From: Saprospiraceae bacterium
Lineage (GTDB): Bacteria > Bacteroidota > Bacteroidia > Chitinophagales > Saprospiraceae
Direction of reading: 5' to 3'
Assembly: GCA_016708265.1 (NCBI GenBank)
Contig: JADJGA010000003.1
Coordinates: 186,001 to 250,000, forward strand
Length of the DNA stretch: 64,000 nucleotides
The first letter of the stretch is position 1. Each line of letters begins with the position of its first letter. Positions 55,876-64,000 of this stretch are shown here, one piece after another. Both the position numbers and the translations under genes were made by a program. Below the pieces are notes generated by a model that did not search any database, was not told the origin of the DNA, and saw only the letters and a program-made list of their open reading frames with translations.

Positions 55876-57252
55876 ATGTCATATTTATTTTCATCCGAAT
55901 CAGTTTCTGAAGGTCATCCGGATAAAATTGCTGATCAGATTTCTGACGCATTACTTGATGAGTTTTTAAAATGGGATCCTGATTCTCATGTTGCATGCGA
56001 GACCCTTGTAACTACTGGATTAGTTGTATTGAGCGGTGAAGTGACAACCGAGGGATGGGTTGATGTTCATAAAGTTGTGAGAGATACTATTAAGGAAATA
56101 GGATATACCCGTGCTGACTATATGTTTGAAAGTGAAAGTTGTGGCATTATTTCAACAATTCATGGACAATCTCCGGATATAAAGCAGGGAGTAACACGAG
56201 AAAAAAAAGAAAATCAGGGAGCAGGAGACCAGGGCATGATGTTTGGTTATGCAAACAGAGAAATGGAAAACCTGATGCCAATGCCACTGGAACTGTCACA
56301 TGTTTTACTTCAGGAACTCGCTGAAATAAGAAAAAATACAAATTTAATGGAATATTTAAGACCTGATTCCAAGAGTCAGGTTACTATTCTTTATGATGAT
56401 GATGGCATACCACAGAAAATTGAGACGATAGTTATCTCCACCCAACATGACGACCTTTTCCCTCCTGATAAAAATCCAGGGATCACAAAAGATGAAGCTG
56501 ACAGAAAAACTCAGGAAATAATTGGAAATGATCTGAAAAAACATCTGTTTCCGAGGGTGATTAAGGTTAGTACTTTGCCAAACAATGTCAAGGAGATGCT
56601 TAACAAAGGCGATTTCAAACTTTTAGTAAATCCTACAGGCAGGTTTGTTACAGGAGGTCCACACGGGGACACCGGTTTGACCGGAAGAAAAATAATTGTT
56701 GACACTTATGGTGGTAAGGGAGCTCACGGAGGAGGGGCATTTTCTGGGAAGGACCCTTCAAAAGTGGACCGATCAGCAGCTTATGCACTGCGTCACCTTG
56801 CAAAAAATATGGTTTCTGCCGGAATCGCTGATGAGGTTTTATTGCAGGTTGCTTATGCCATAGGAGTAGCCGAACCTGTGGGTCTGTATGTCAATACTTT
56901 TGGGACCAGTAAGGTATTGGATCAAAATGGCGGCATAATGAAAGACGGAAAAATAGCCGAAAAATTAAGAAACTTTTATGATCTTAGGCCATATTCAATC
57001 ATTAAGAACCTCGAACTCAAAAATCCCATTTATAAGGAAACTGCCAGATATGGTCATTTCGGAAGGGATTTTTATGAAAAAGAAATTGAAATTTATTATC
57101 CAAAGATTGGAATTAATAATCATAACGGAGACAGCAATATTGAAGAAAGAGCAATCAATGGTGAAATAAGATATTTCAAAAAAATAAAGTTTTTCACCTG
57201 GGAACAGCTTAACCTTGCAGAAGATCTGAAAATCAAATTTAATTTAAAATAA
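55876..57252 (+). CDS. metK: S-adenosylmethionine synthetase MetK
   Basis: Makes S-adenosylmethionine from methionine and ATP. The 458-aa protein has GHPDK (13-17), the methionine-loop region GEVTTEGWVD, GAGDQGMMFGYA and the P-loop-like GGGAFSGKDPSKVDRSAAY (near 291-309). It is longer than E. coli MetK (384 aa), as is common in Bacteroidota. The 180-nt leader has a small inverted repeat (GCATTT-GTT-AAATGC at 55808-55822) but no riboswitch that I recognise. Confidence 0.95.
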   Translation: MSYLFSSESVSEGHPDKIADQISDALLDEFLKWDPDSHVACETLVTTGLVVLSGEVTTEGWVDVHKVVRDTIKEIGYTRADYMFESESCGIISTIHGQSPDIKQGVTREKKENQGAGDQGMMFGYANREMENLMPMPLELSHVLLQELAEIRKNTNLMEYLRPDSKSQVTILYDDDGIPQKIETIVISTQHDDLFPPDKNPGITKDEADRKTQEIIGNDLKKHLFPRVIKVSTLPNNVKEMLNKGDFKLLVNPTGRFVTGGPHGDTGLTGRKIIVDTYGGKGAHGGGAFSGKDPSKVDRSAAYALRHLAKNMVSAGIADEVLLQVAYAIGVAEPVGLYVNTFGTSKVLDQNGGIMKDGKIAEKLRNFYDLRPYSIIKNLELKNPIYKETARYGHFGRDFYEKEIEIYYPKIGINNHNGDSNIEERAINGEIRYFKKIKFFTWEQLNLAEDLKIKFNLK

Positions 57253-57319
57253 TTATCAGAGTTGTCAGTAAAATAGTTTGATTCCAAATAATTTAATAAG
57301 TTCAAAATATAAATTTCAT

Positions 57320-57967
57320 ATGTTACGCATATATGTTAGTTTTGCATTTCTTTTGTTATTATCATTTAATTGTGCTAACAAAAAAACCACAGTAAATAAA
57401 AAAACTATGGATAGTAGTAAAATACAGACAAATCATGATACTGCAACTTTGGGTGCCGGATGTTTCTGGTGTGTTGAGGCTATTTTCAGTGAATTAAAAG
57501 GCGTAGACAAGGTATTGCCGGGTTATTGCGGTGGACATACAAAAAATCCTGATTATAAAGATGTTTGCACAGGAACTACAGGCCATGCTGAAGTGTGCCA
57601 GATCCATTTTGACCCTGAAATAATATCTTTTGCACAAATTCTGGAAGTTTTCTGGACTACTCATGATCCAACCACTCTCAACAGGCAGGGAAATGATGTG
57701 GGAACACAATACAGGTCAGCAATTTTTTACAATAGCGAAGAACAAAAAAGAATAGCTGAAGAATCAAAATCCATTGTGGCAACAAAGATCTGGGATAATA
57801 AAATCGTTACTGAAATAGTTCCGCTCACTGATTTTTATGAAGCAGAAGACTATCATCATGATTATTTTGAAAACAATCCTGATCAGGGTTATTGCAGGAT
57901 AGTTATCGAACCAAAAGTATTGAAATTCAGAAAATTATTTAAAGAAAAACTAAAACAAAATGACTGA
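57320..57967 (+). CDS. msrA: Peptide-methionine (S)-S-oxide reductase MsrA, lipoprotein form
   Basis: Repairs methionine S-sulfoxide in proteins. ATG 57320 starts a signal (MLRIYVSFAFLLLLSFNC) with lipid Cys18, so this MsrA is likely exported and anchored. It is 215 aa. The active site is GCFWC (47-51) with catalytic Cys48; DPTTLNRQGNDVGTQYRS and the C-terminal QGYC are typical. An export form suggests defence of envelope proteins against oxidation. It overlaps gcvT by 8 nt. Confidence 0.9.
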   Translation: MLRIYVSFAFLLLLSFNCANKKTTVNKKTMDSSKIQTNHDTATLGAGCFWCVEAIFSELKGVDKVLPGYCGGHTKNPDYKDVCTGTTGHAEVCQIHFDPEIISFAQILEVFWTTHDPTTLNRQGNDVGTQYRSAIFYNSEEQKRIAEESKSIVATKIWDNKIVTEIVPLTDFYEAEDYHHDYFENNPDQGYCRIVIEPKVLKFRKLFKEKLKQND

Positions 57968-59057
57968 TATTAAAACTCCGTTGTATGACAGACATGTGGA
58001 AGCCGGTGCTAAAATGGTACCCTTCGCAGGTTATTTTATGCCTATAAACTACATCACATCAATCCAGGAAGAACATGAAAGCGTGAGAAAAAACGTTGGC
58101 ATCTTTGATGTTTCACACATGGGTGAATTTATAGTAGAAGGTCCTGAAGCCCTCAAACTGATACAAAGTATAACCAGTAATGACGCTTCAAAACTAATAA
58201 TTGGACAGGCTCAGTATTCATGTATGCCTAATGAAAAAGGAGGAATCGTAGATGATTTGCTCGTTTACCGGCTCGGAGATGAAAAATTTATGATGGTGGT
58301 AAATGCTGCCAATCTTCAAAAAGACTGGAGCTGGCTGGTTAGCCATAATAAATTTGATGTAAAAACTACAAATGTCAGCGATTCAATGGGTATTCTTGCT
58401 GTACAGGGACCAAATGCGCATATTTTAGTCCAGAAACTGACTGACACTGATCTTGGTAAAATTGAGTATTACCATTTCACCACAGGAAAAATAGCCGGAA
58501 TAGATAATATTATTATTTCAGCTACCGGATATACGGGTGCAGGAGGATTTGAATTGTATATCCCCAATGAAAACCTGGTACACATCTGGGATGCGCTGTT
58601 CAGTGAAGGCAAAAATATGGGAGTAAAACCTGTAGGCCTCGGAGCAAGGGATACACTTCGTCTTGAGATGGGTTTTTGTCTCTATGGAAATGATATTGAT
58701 GATAATACATCCCCTATTGAAGCAGGATTGAAATGGATAACAAAACTCGACAAAGCTGACGAGTTCCCTTCGAAACAAAAATTCATTGATCAGCACAAAA
58801 ACGGAGTTGGCAAAATGCTGGTCGGATTTGTGATGGAAGGAAAAAGGATACCACGACATGAATATCCAGTGTTGAATGATACCGGAGATGTGATAGGTGT
58901 TGTGACATCCGGGACATTTTCTCCTTCTCTTGAAATTCCACTGGGAATGGCTTATGTGAAAAAGGAATATACTAAACCGGGAACGATCATACAAATCGAT
59001 TTCTCAAGAAAAACAATACCCGCAGAAGTTGTAAAAATACCGTTTTATAAGAAGTAG
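57960..59057 (+). CDS. gcvT: Aminomethyltransferase GcvT (glycine cleavage T protein)
   Basis: Folate-dependent component of the glycine cleavage system that releases ammonia and forms 5,10-methylene-tetrahydrofolate. The 365-aa protein has the conserved MVPFAGYFMPINY, VGIFDVSHMGE, the substrate region ARDTLRLEMGFCLYGND and IPRHEYPV. Other glycine cleavage genes are not in the window. It is translationally coupled to msrA. Confidence 0.94.
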   Translation: MTDIKTPLYDRHVEAGAKMVPFAGYFMPINYITSIQEEHESVRKNVGIFDVSHMGEFIVEGPEALKLIQSITSNDASKLIIGQAQYSCMPNEKGGIVDDLLVYRLGDEKFMMVVNAANLQKDWSWLVSHNKFDVKTTNVSDSMGILAVQGPNAHILVQKLTDTDLGKIEYYHFTTGKIAGIDNIIISATGYTGAGGFELYIPNENLVHIWDALFSEGKNMGVKPVGLGARDTLRLEMGFCLYGNDIDDNTSPIEAGLKWITKLDKADEFPSKQKFIDQHKNGVGKMLVGFVMEGKRIPRHEYPVLNDTGDVIGVVTSGTFSPSLEIPLGMAYVKKEYTKPGTIIQIDFSRKTIPAEVVKIPFYKK

Positions 59058-59099
59058 TTCAACCTTCAGTTGGCAGTCTGCAGTTTGCAATCCTAGGTT

Positions 59100-59222
59100 T
59101 TTGGTTTTAAATTCTTCATCCGTCATAGAAGGGTCAAGCTCAGACGGTCAGGCCTTTTCACTCTTCGTTTTGCACACATTCGAGCAAGGTTTTTTCATTC
59201 TTCACTTTTCACTTTTAGTTTT
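59100..59222. repeat. CACTTTTCACTTTT low-complexity sequence
   Basis: Units of TTCACTTTT and TTTTTCATTC, the complement of the GAAAAGTGAAAAATG units at 25130-25212. It separates convergent gcvT and the oppC gene and reaches the end of the latter. Confidence 0.6.
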
Positions 59223-60350
59223 TCACTTTCCTCTTCCCGAGTATTTACCTCCAAGTGCATTAAAGATAAAAATCACTGTAAATATTGCCAGTCCCGGGAA
59301 AAAAGCCAGCCACCATGCAGAAAAATTCTGACGTGCCTCTCCCAGGAGAGTGCCCCAGCTTACATGCTCAGCAGGAGTCCCAATGCCCAGAAAAGACAAT
59401 GTTGACTCAAGCAGAATTGTGCCTGCAAAACCATAGGACAATGCCACCAGAACAGGTGTAAGGGTATATGGGAATATATGCCTGAAAACTATCACATGAT
59501 CCTTCAATCCAAGCACTTTTGATGCTTCAACAAATCTCTCCAGCTTCACCCTTAGTACCTCCGCCCTGATATATCTGGCTATGGCTGGCCATTTCAGCAA
59601 ACCTATAACGACAATGATATTGATTACCGAGGATTTTGAAAATAAACTGATAAGTACAAGTATTAAAAATGCAGAGGGCAATGACTGGAATATACTGATA
59701 AAAACATTTACAGTACTATCAAGAGGTAAGGGTATATATCTGTTTAACAATGGTAATTTATAACACAGGGCTGTGACTGCAAATAACAAAAGTATCAAAG
59801 CTAAACAATCAGTAAAAGACAATGTCCCGATAAAATAATCTGAATATGCAAGTAAATAAACCGAGATTATTATGCCTGCTATCAAAAGGAGCAATGACTT
59901 TATCCTGATCCTGAAGTCTGAATCTCCGTAAAATACCGGGAATAAACTCATCAATACCCCAAGAATAAAAGCAATCAGCATTGATCCGAATCCTATGATC
60001 AAAGCTTTGGAACAACCATAGATCAATCCGGCCAATACATCTCTTCCGTAGAGGTCAGTCCCCAGAAAATGTCTCTGTTGCCCGGGATCCAAATCCTGAT
60101 CTGCCAGGGGAGATACCGCACCAGTGTTTTTCATATCAATGGTGTGATACGAATACCTGATCATGGGATTTAAAACAATCTGATAAGTAGCACCTGACCT
60201 GAAAGATCTATCAGTAACAGGCCATATTATCTTTCCGTTTTGCCTTATCAACAATGGTTTTTCATTAGCAATAAAAGGATGAAACAGTCCTGTCAACACA
60301 AATATAAACAAGATGATGTAAAGAAAAATATCTTTTAATCCTGATCTCAT
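59223..60350 (-). CDS. oppC: Peptide ABC transporter permease (OppC/DppC family)
   Basis: A 375-aa inner-membrane permease, with an N-terminal segment at about 9-27 and several further helices. The binding-protein-dependent transport signature EASKVLGLKDHVIVFRHIFP (EAA loop) contacts the ATPase, and GTDLYGRDVLAGLIYG is typical of OppC. It is longer than the usual 300 aa because of an inserted region (about 140-210) with extra hydrophobic segments. The start overlaps the oppB stop by 4 nt. No ATPase gene follows. Confidence 0.88.
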   Translation of the reverse strand: MRSGLKDIFLYIILFIFVLTGLFHPFIANEKPLLIRQNGKIIWPVTDRSFRSGATYQIVLNPMIRYSYHTIDMKNTGAVSPLADQDLDPGQQRHFLGTDLYGRDVLAGLIYGCSKALIIGFGSMLIAFILGVLMSLFPVFYGDSDFRIRIKSLLLLIAGIIISVYLLAYSDYFIGTLSFTDCLALILLLFAVTALCYKLPLLNRYIPLPLDSTVNVFISIFQSLPSAFLILVLISLFSKSSVINIIVVIGLLKWPAIARYIRAEVLRVKLERFVEASKVLGLKDHVIVFRHIFPYTLTPVLVALSYGFAGTILLESTLSFLGIGTPAEHVSWGTLLGEARQNFSAWWLAFFPGLAIFTVIFIFNALGGKYSGRGK

Positions 60351-61759
60351 GTGTATCTGATTTTAGGATTCAGAAAGTAGTACACCAGATCACCTGCAAT
60401 ATAAAAAAGATAAGTTATAACACCTATTATCATAACTATTGCAAAAACAACATTCCAGTCATTTCTCAACAGTGAATCATATAACAATCGCCCCATACCG
60501 GGAATATTGAAAATCACTTCAATCACAACTGATCCGGCAAGTGCAGCAGGGAAACCCATGATAAAAACCGTGACCAGAGGTAAAATGGAGTTAGGAAATG
60601 CATGGTGCAAAACCGCCTTTCTGACGGAAATTCCCCTTGCTAGCAGAGAAATAAAATACTGACTGGATATTTCCTTATCAAGATTTCTTTTGATAAGCAA
60701 ACTCAGGTAAGCCCCGGAATGGAAAGCTACAACAAACGCAGGAAGCAAAAAATGTGGAAATGCCATAAGTATCTGTTCAAACAAATTATAATCTGGATCT
60801 AAAAATCCTACCCCAATCGAAGGAAAAATATTGAAAATTCCGGTAACCTCTGCGGTAGTAAAAAAAATAACAGCCAGCGTACTCAGCCAGAATAAGGGAA
60901 CTGAATAAAAAACTGAAAATAATACTTCCATAAATATCATAATCCTTTTCTTACCATACAGGGAGCTGAGTAATCCAAATGGTATTGCTATTAAAAAAGT
61001 AAAAAAATATGCAAGCAAAACATATGTCAGCGTCAGCGGGAACGCTTCACCTATCTTATCAAAAACTTTCCTGCCATCTATTATTGAAATCCCAAAATCA
61101 AAGTCAAGTACTTTTCCAAACCACTGGTGAAAACGATTTTCCTTTCCATGCCACAAAAATTCCGGTAAAAACCTTGAAAAGGAATGATCATTTAACTCTC
61201 TGTCGGTGATCAGCACCGACAAAACTCCAACTTCCTCCTTAAACTTTGTAAGTGAATCATGATTGCCGGCTGTTCTATTACAATCACTGACATTATTTTT
61301 CAGCTCATCTGCAGACTCGCTTGTTTTTAGGGTTGATACATCTGTTTTCAATTCGGCCAGATCCTTTAAACCCGCAGACTCATATCCTGAAATAATAACT
61401 TCGATTCTATTTATTGATTTGAGAATTGAAGATGTCCGGTGCCAGGAATAAGATCCATTCAGCAATTCCTGAGCAAGTCTTTTACTCCCGGGATCAACAA
61501 TTTTATAAATAGTATCAGGAAATGAAACCGGTTTTATTGAAAAATAAAAAAGTGGTTTATCCAGGTCTAAAAGCTTAGCGGTTTTTTGATATTCTTCAGC
61601 AGGGATCCTCTCATTTCCAGGAGAGTTAGTTCCATATAGTTCCAGATATTCCTTTACTTTGTCGCCCGGTGCTAAATTACCTAGAAAGAATGCTGACAGG
61701 GCAATCATAACAAGTACCGGAAAAACAAGCAATATCCTTATAAGTACATATTTCAGCAT
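60347..61759 (-). CDS. oppB: Peptide ABC transporter permease (OppB/DppB family) with large soluble insertion
   Basis: A 470-aa permease; usual members have about 310-340. The N-terminal helix (7-28) and the OppB opening NLAPGDKVKEYL are followed by an insertion of about 140 residues (75-215), charged and apparently soluble, then the normal permease domain with DFGISIIDGRKVFDKIGEAF, the EAA loop (LLARGISVRKAVLHHAFPN) and EVIFNIPGMGRLLYDS. The insertion would lie on the periplasmic side and could contact the binding protein. Confidence 0.88.
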   Translation of the reverse strand: MLKYVLIRILLVFPVLVMIALSAFFLGNLAPGDKVKEYLELYGTNSPGNERIPAEEYQKTAKLLDLDKPLFYFSIKPVSFPDTIYKIVDPGSKRLAQELLNGSYSWHRTSSILKSINRIEVIISGYESAGLKDLAELKTDVSTLKTSESADELKNNVSDCNRTAGNHDSLTKFKEEVGVLSVLITDRELNDHSFSRFLPEFLWHGKENRFHQWFGKVLDFDFGISIIDGRKVFDKIGEAFPLTLTYVLLAYFFTFLIAIPFGLLSSLYGKKRIMIFMEVLFSVFYSVPLFWLSTLAVIFFTTAEVTGIFNIFPSIGVGFLDPDYNLFEQILMAFPHFLLPAFVVAFHSGAYLSLLIKRNLDKEISSQYFISLLARGISVRKAVLHHAFPNSILPLVTVFIMGFPAALAGSVVIEVIFNIPGMGRLLYDSLLRNDWNVVFAIVMIIGVITYLFYIAGDLVYYFLNPKIRYT

Positions 61760-61783
61760 CTATTTGATGTAAATTATGAATTT

Positions 61784-63523
61784 CTACTTTCTCAAAGTAA
61801 ATGTATTTGCAAAGTAACCCGGCCTTTTCACACTGGCATTTACATTGAATTTTTTACTGACAATTATATTATTTGTTGGTATAAAAAGAAAAATTACCGG
61901 TTGTTCATCATATATTATCTTTTGAAATTCAAGGTATAGTTTCTTTCGCAGTGCTTTATCGTGTGTGGTCCTGATCTCCTCAATGACTTTATCACATTGC
62001 TGATTTGCAAATCCTGAAACATTAGAACCACCGGTGGCAGTATTGCTGCTATGCCATTCAGGGTATGGATCGATATCCGCAAGATCCTGACTACCAACTA
62101 TTGGTGCAAGATCAAATTTAAGGGCATCTAGATCCTGCTTGAAAGCTTTTCCGTTTCGGCTTATAACTTCCACTTCTATACCCAGTTTTATGGCATTTTC
62201 TTTCAATTGAAGTGCAAGGCTTTTGCCGAATGGTTTTCCTGTTATGGTTATTGAAAATTTCAGTTCTTTCTTTTTTCCATTTATCATTTTATCCGGAATG
62301 CCATTTCCATTTGTATCATTCCAACCTGCTCTCTTCAATAATGCGCTGGCTTCATCCAGGTTGAAATCTATATCAGACAGACTTTTGTCAAAATAATCCT
62401 TTGCAGGATGAATTGGAGAAACTGCTTTTCTTTCATCTCCGGTACCAAATGTTTTTAAAAGCAGATCCACATCAATGAGCCTTGCAATTGCTTTTCTCAC
62501 CAGTTTGTCTTTAAAAATCTCATTTCTGTTATTTATTAACACGGCAAAATATTGTGTTGACAAGGGGCTCAGGAAGTGAAACTTATCTTTATAAAGAGGA
62601 TCATTTTTCATTTTGACAAAGTCATTTCCGAGTTCACCTGACAAAACATCAATATTTCCGCTTTTCAATTCAGTGAAGGATGTCATTTTATCAGGAATAA
62701 CTTTAAAAATTATTTTTTCAGGGTTATTGGTAAGATAAGAATGGCGTTCAAGTTTTTCTACCCACCAGTTTTTTTTCTTCGAAAGGATTAAATAATTATT
62801 TGCTGTCCAGCTTTCAAGTCTGTAAGGTCCAGCTCCTGAAACATGATCTCTCATGAAATAGGCGCTATTGATCCTGGATGCGAAACCACCTTTTGAATTC
62901 AGACTGTCGAGTTTTGTTTTTGGAAATCCGGGATTTAGCAGGTCCTTTATTTCAAATGAACGCATTATCTTAAGTGAGTCATAGAAATACTCAGGAAAAA
63001 TTTCCATATTGGTAACCATCTCATCTGAAAGCATATAATCCTTCTCGGTAAATACCGAAAACTTCTTTGGATTATCCCGATCAATTTCGATATTTCGGAT
63101 CTTTGAATATAAAATCCTTAAAGCCGGATGAACTTCAACGCCCGGATTGAGTATCATTTTTACTGTAAAAAGATAATCATAAGCAGTTATAGGCGAACCA
63201 TTTTCCCATTCAGCTTCCTTTCTGAAACTGAGATTGTAACGGTATGTATTTCTGTATTTTCCTGTATCGATAATGATCTCATCAGGCAAATTTTCAAATA
63301 GAATAGCTGTGTTTTTTAATGTGACAGGGTCATAATCAGCAGCCTGAGTAAAAATATACTGATTAACCTGCCGCTCAATATCAGCATTTCTTTTTACAGG
63401 CAGGAGTGCCTGAGGTTCTCTGTTCAATCCTATGGTTACACTAAAGCCATTATCATCAGGTTTGTTGTTCATGCATGAACTGACAGAAAAGATCAATACT
63501 AAATAAATAAAATACTTTTTCAT
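61784..63523 (-). CDS. oppA: Peptide-binding lipoprotein of the ABC transporter (OppA family, SBP family 5)
   Basis: A 579-aa solute-binding lipoprotein: signal ending in SVSSC (lipid Cys17) and the SBP_bac_5 fold, with EWENGSPITAYDYLFTVKMI in the front part, YRLESWTANNYLILSKKKNWW and the C-terminal YLEFQKIIYDEQPVIFLFIP. It captures peptides outside the inner membrane and hands them to OppBC. It is upstream of oppB by 24 nt, and the three genes form an operon. Confidence 0.88.
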   Translation of the reverse strand: MKKYFIYLVLIFSVSSCMNNKPDDNGFSVTIGLNREPQALLPVKRNADIERQVNQYIFTQAADYDPVTLKNTAILFENLPDEIIIDTGKYRNTYRYNLSFRKEAEWENGSPITAYDYLFTVKMILNPGVEVHPALRILYSKIRNIEIDRDNPKKFSVFTEKDYMLSDEMVTNMEIFPEYFYDSLKIMRSFEIKDLLNPGFPKTKLDSLNSKGGFASRINSAYFMRDHVSGAGPYRLESWTANNYLILSKKKNWWVEKLERHSYLTNNPEKIIFKVIPDKMTSFTELKSGNIDVLSGELGNDFVKMKNDPLYKDKFHFLSPLSTQYFAVLINNRNEIFKDKLVRKAIARLIDVDLLLKTFGTGDERKAVSPIHPAKDYFDKSLSDIDFNLDEASALLKRAGWNDTNGNGIPDKMINGKKKELKFSITITGKPFGKSLALQLKENAIKLGIEVEVISRNGKAFKQDLDALKFDLAPIVGSQDLADIDPYPEWHSSNTATGGSNVSGFANQQCDKVIEEIRTTHDKALRKKLYLEFQKIIYDEQPVIFLFIPTNNIIVSKKFNVNASVKRPGYFANTFTLRK

Positions 63524-63566
63524 TTTTCAGGATAATATGGATTTAAAACAAATTAATAAGAACCTC

Positions 63567-64000
63567 CTATTCTTCAGCCAGTTCTAAGAATTCCCATTTA
63601 GCATTATCAGTATTATATCTGAATTTGTAAACAGTCCGCATTACGTCACTGGCTGTTATCAGAGTATAACTGAATTCTCTTGTTTTGAGTATCATTACAC
63701 CATCTTCTATTTTGATGCGGTGAGCTTTGTTATAGCTGCCATTAGGTACATCAACAAGCGAAAATTCAAACCTAAGGTCATTTTTAAAGCCTCCTTTTTC
63801 ATTGATACCTACCGAATAAATTTCAGGCTTTCTGGCATATCCGAAATAGGCTCTTTTCCCGTCAATTCCTACGAACAACGCAATTCCAAGAGCATCAAAG
63901 TCATCAAAAGTATCAAGAATTTTTCCGGTTTGCGGATCAATCTGGAATACTTTACCGGTTTCCTTTTCATAAGAGGAACCTGCCACAGAAGTAGCATACA
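63567..64000 (-). CDS. Beta-propeller-like protein, C-terminal part (cut by window edge)
   Basis: Open frame from the right edge (no start in the window), ending at 63567. The 144 visible residues include VFQIDPQTGKILDTFDDFDA and AYFGYARKPEIYSVGINEKG, which look like blades of a beta-propeller, then a beta-rich end KWEFLELAEE. I cannot assign a family. It is the gene before oppA in the same direction, 43 nt away, so it may belong to that operon. Confidence 0.6.
   Translation of the reverse strand, partial: YATSVAGSSYEKETGKVFQIDPQTGKILDTFDDFDALGIALFVGIDGKRAYFGYARKPEIYSVGINEKGGFKNDLRFEFSLVDVPNGSYNKAHRIKIEDGVMILKTREFSYTLITASDVMRTVYKFRYNTDNAKWEFLELAEE

Overview
The window is a chromosomal segment of a low-GC Bacteroidota bacterium. 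The evidence is the type IX secretion (T9SS) C-terminal sorting domains on secreted proteins, promoters of the Bacteroidota form TTG-N17-23-TAnnTTTG, A-rich leaders without Shine-Dalgarno sequences, and families typical of the phylum (DUF1573, DUF3127, DUF4197, DUF4369, OmpP1/FadL, RprX/RprY-like regulators). A Saprospiria-like lineage is possible but is not proven here. No rRNA, tRNA, CRISPR array, transposase or phage gene was seen.

Layout. 1-1041: the N-terminal part of a TlpA-like lipoprotein, cut by the edge. 1347-13973 (minus): the division and cell-wall (dcw) cluster mraZ-rsmH-ftsL-ftsI-murE-mraY-ftsW-murG-ftsQ-ftsA-ftsZ, which lacks murC and murD. 14421-15936: a broken rhodanese gene and thiL. 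15947-17709: five tandem paralogous genes for small two-helix membrane proteins. 17850-19266: a DUF4197 lipoprotein and an exported coiled-coil protein. 19464-25124: an SOS-mutagenesis-like cassette (self-cleaving HTH-S24 repressor, Y-family polymerase, short DnaE). 25373-34333: three diverged copies of a ~3-kb module holding a promoter, a mini-ORF with an octamer repeat, a Cys-rich lipoprotein, a hairpin and a ~554-aa T9SS-exported protein. 34708-41630: a C_GCAxxG protein, a GT-C-like membrane protein, a flavin-binding protein, a NamZ-like muramidase, a T9SS endonuclease I and a PPi-type phosphofructokinase. 41706-52194: recQ, kdsD, DUF3127, two DUF1573 proteins, mpl, an OmpP1/FadL porin and nadB. 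52607-59057: a two-component system, a BioD-like P-loop protein, metK, msrA and gcvT. 59223-64000 (minus): oppABC-like peptide uptake genes and a partial gene.

The dcw genes make and deliver lipid II and build the divisome. Mpl and NamZ are the recycling side of the same peptidoglycan; MurE carries the DNPR motif for meso-diaminopimelate, which matches Mpl specificity.

Sequence quality matters here. Fourteen single-base indels, mostly in homopolymers, interrupt ten otherwise well-preserved genes between 11.4 and 39.3 kb, and none was seen elsewhere. Restoring the base gives family-length proteins (FtsI, RsmH, the repressor, DnaE), so most look like assembly errors. The rhodanese gene also has an in-frame stop and is more likely a real pseudogene. 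The strongest candidates for something undescribed are the three-copy secretion module and the five-gene membrane-protein array.
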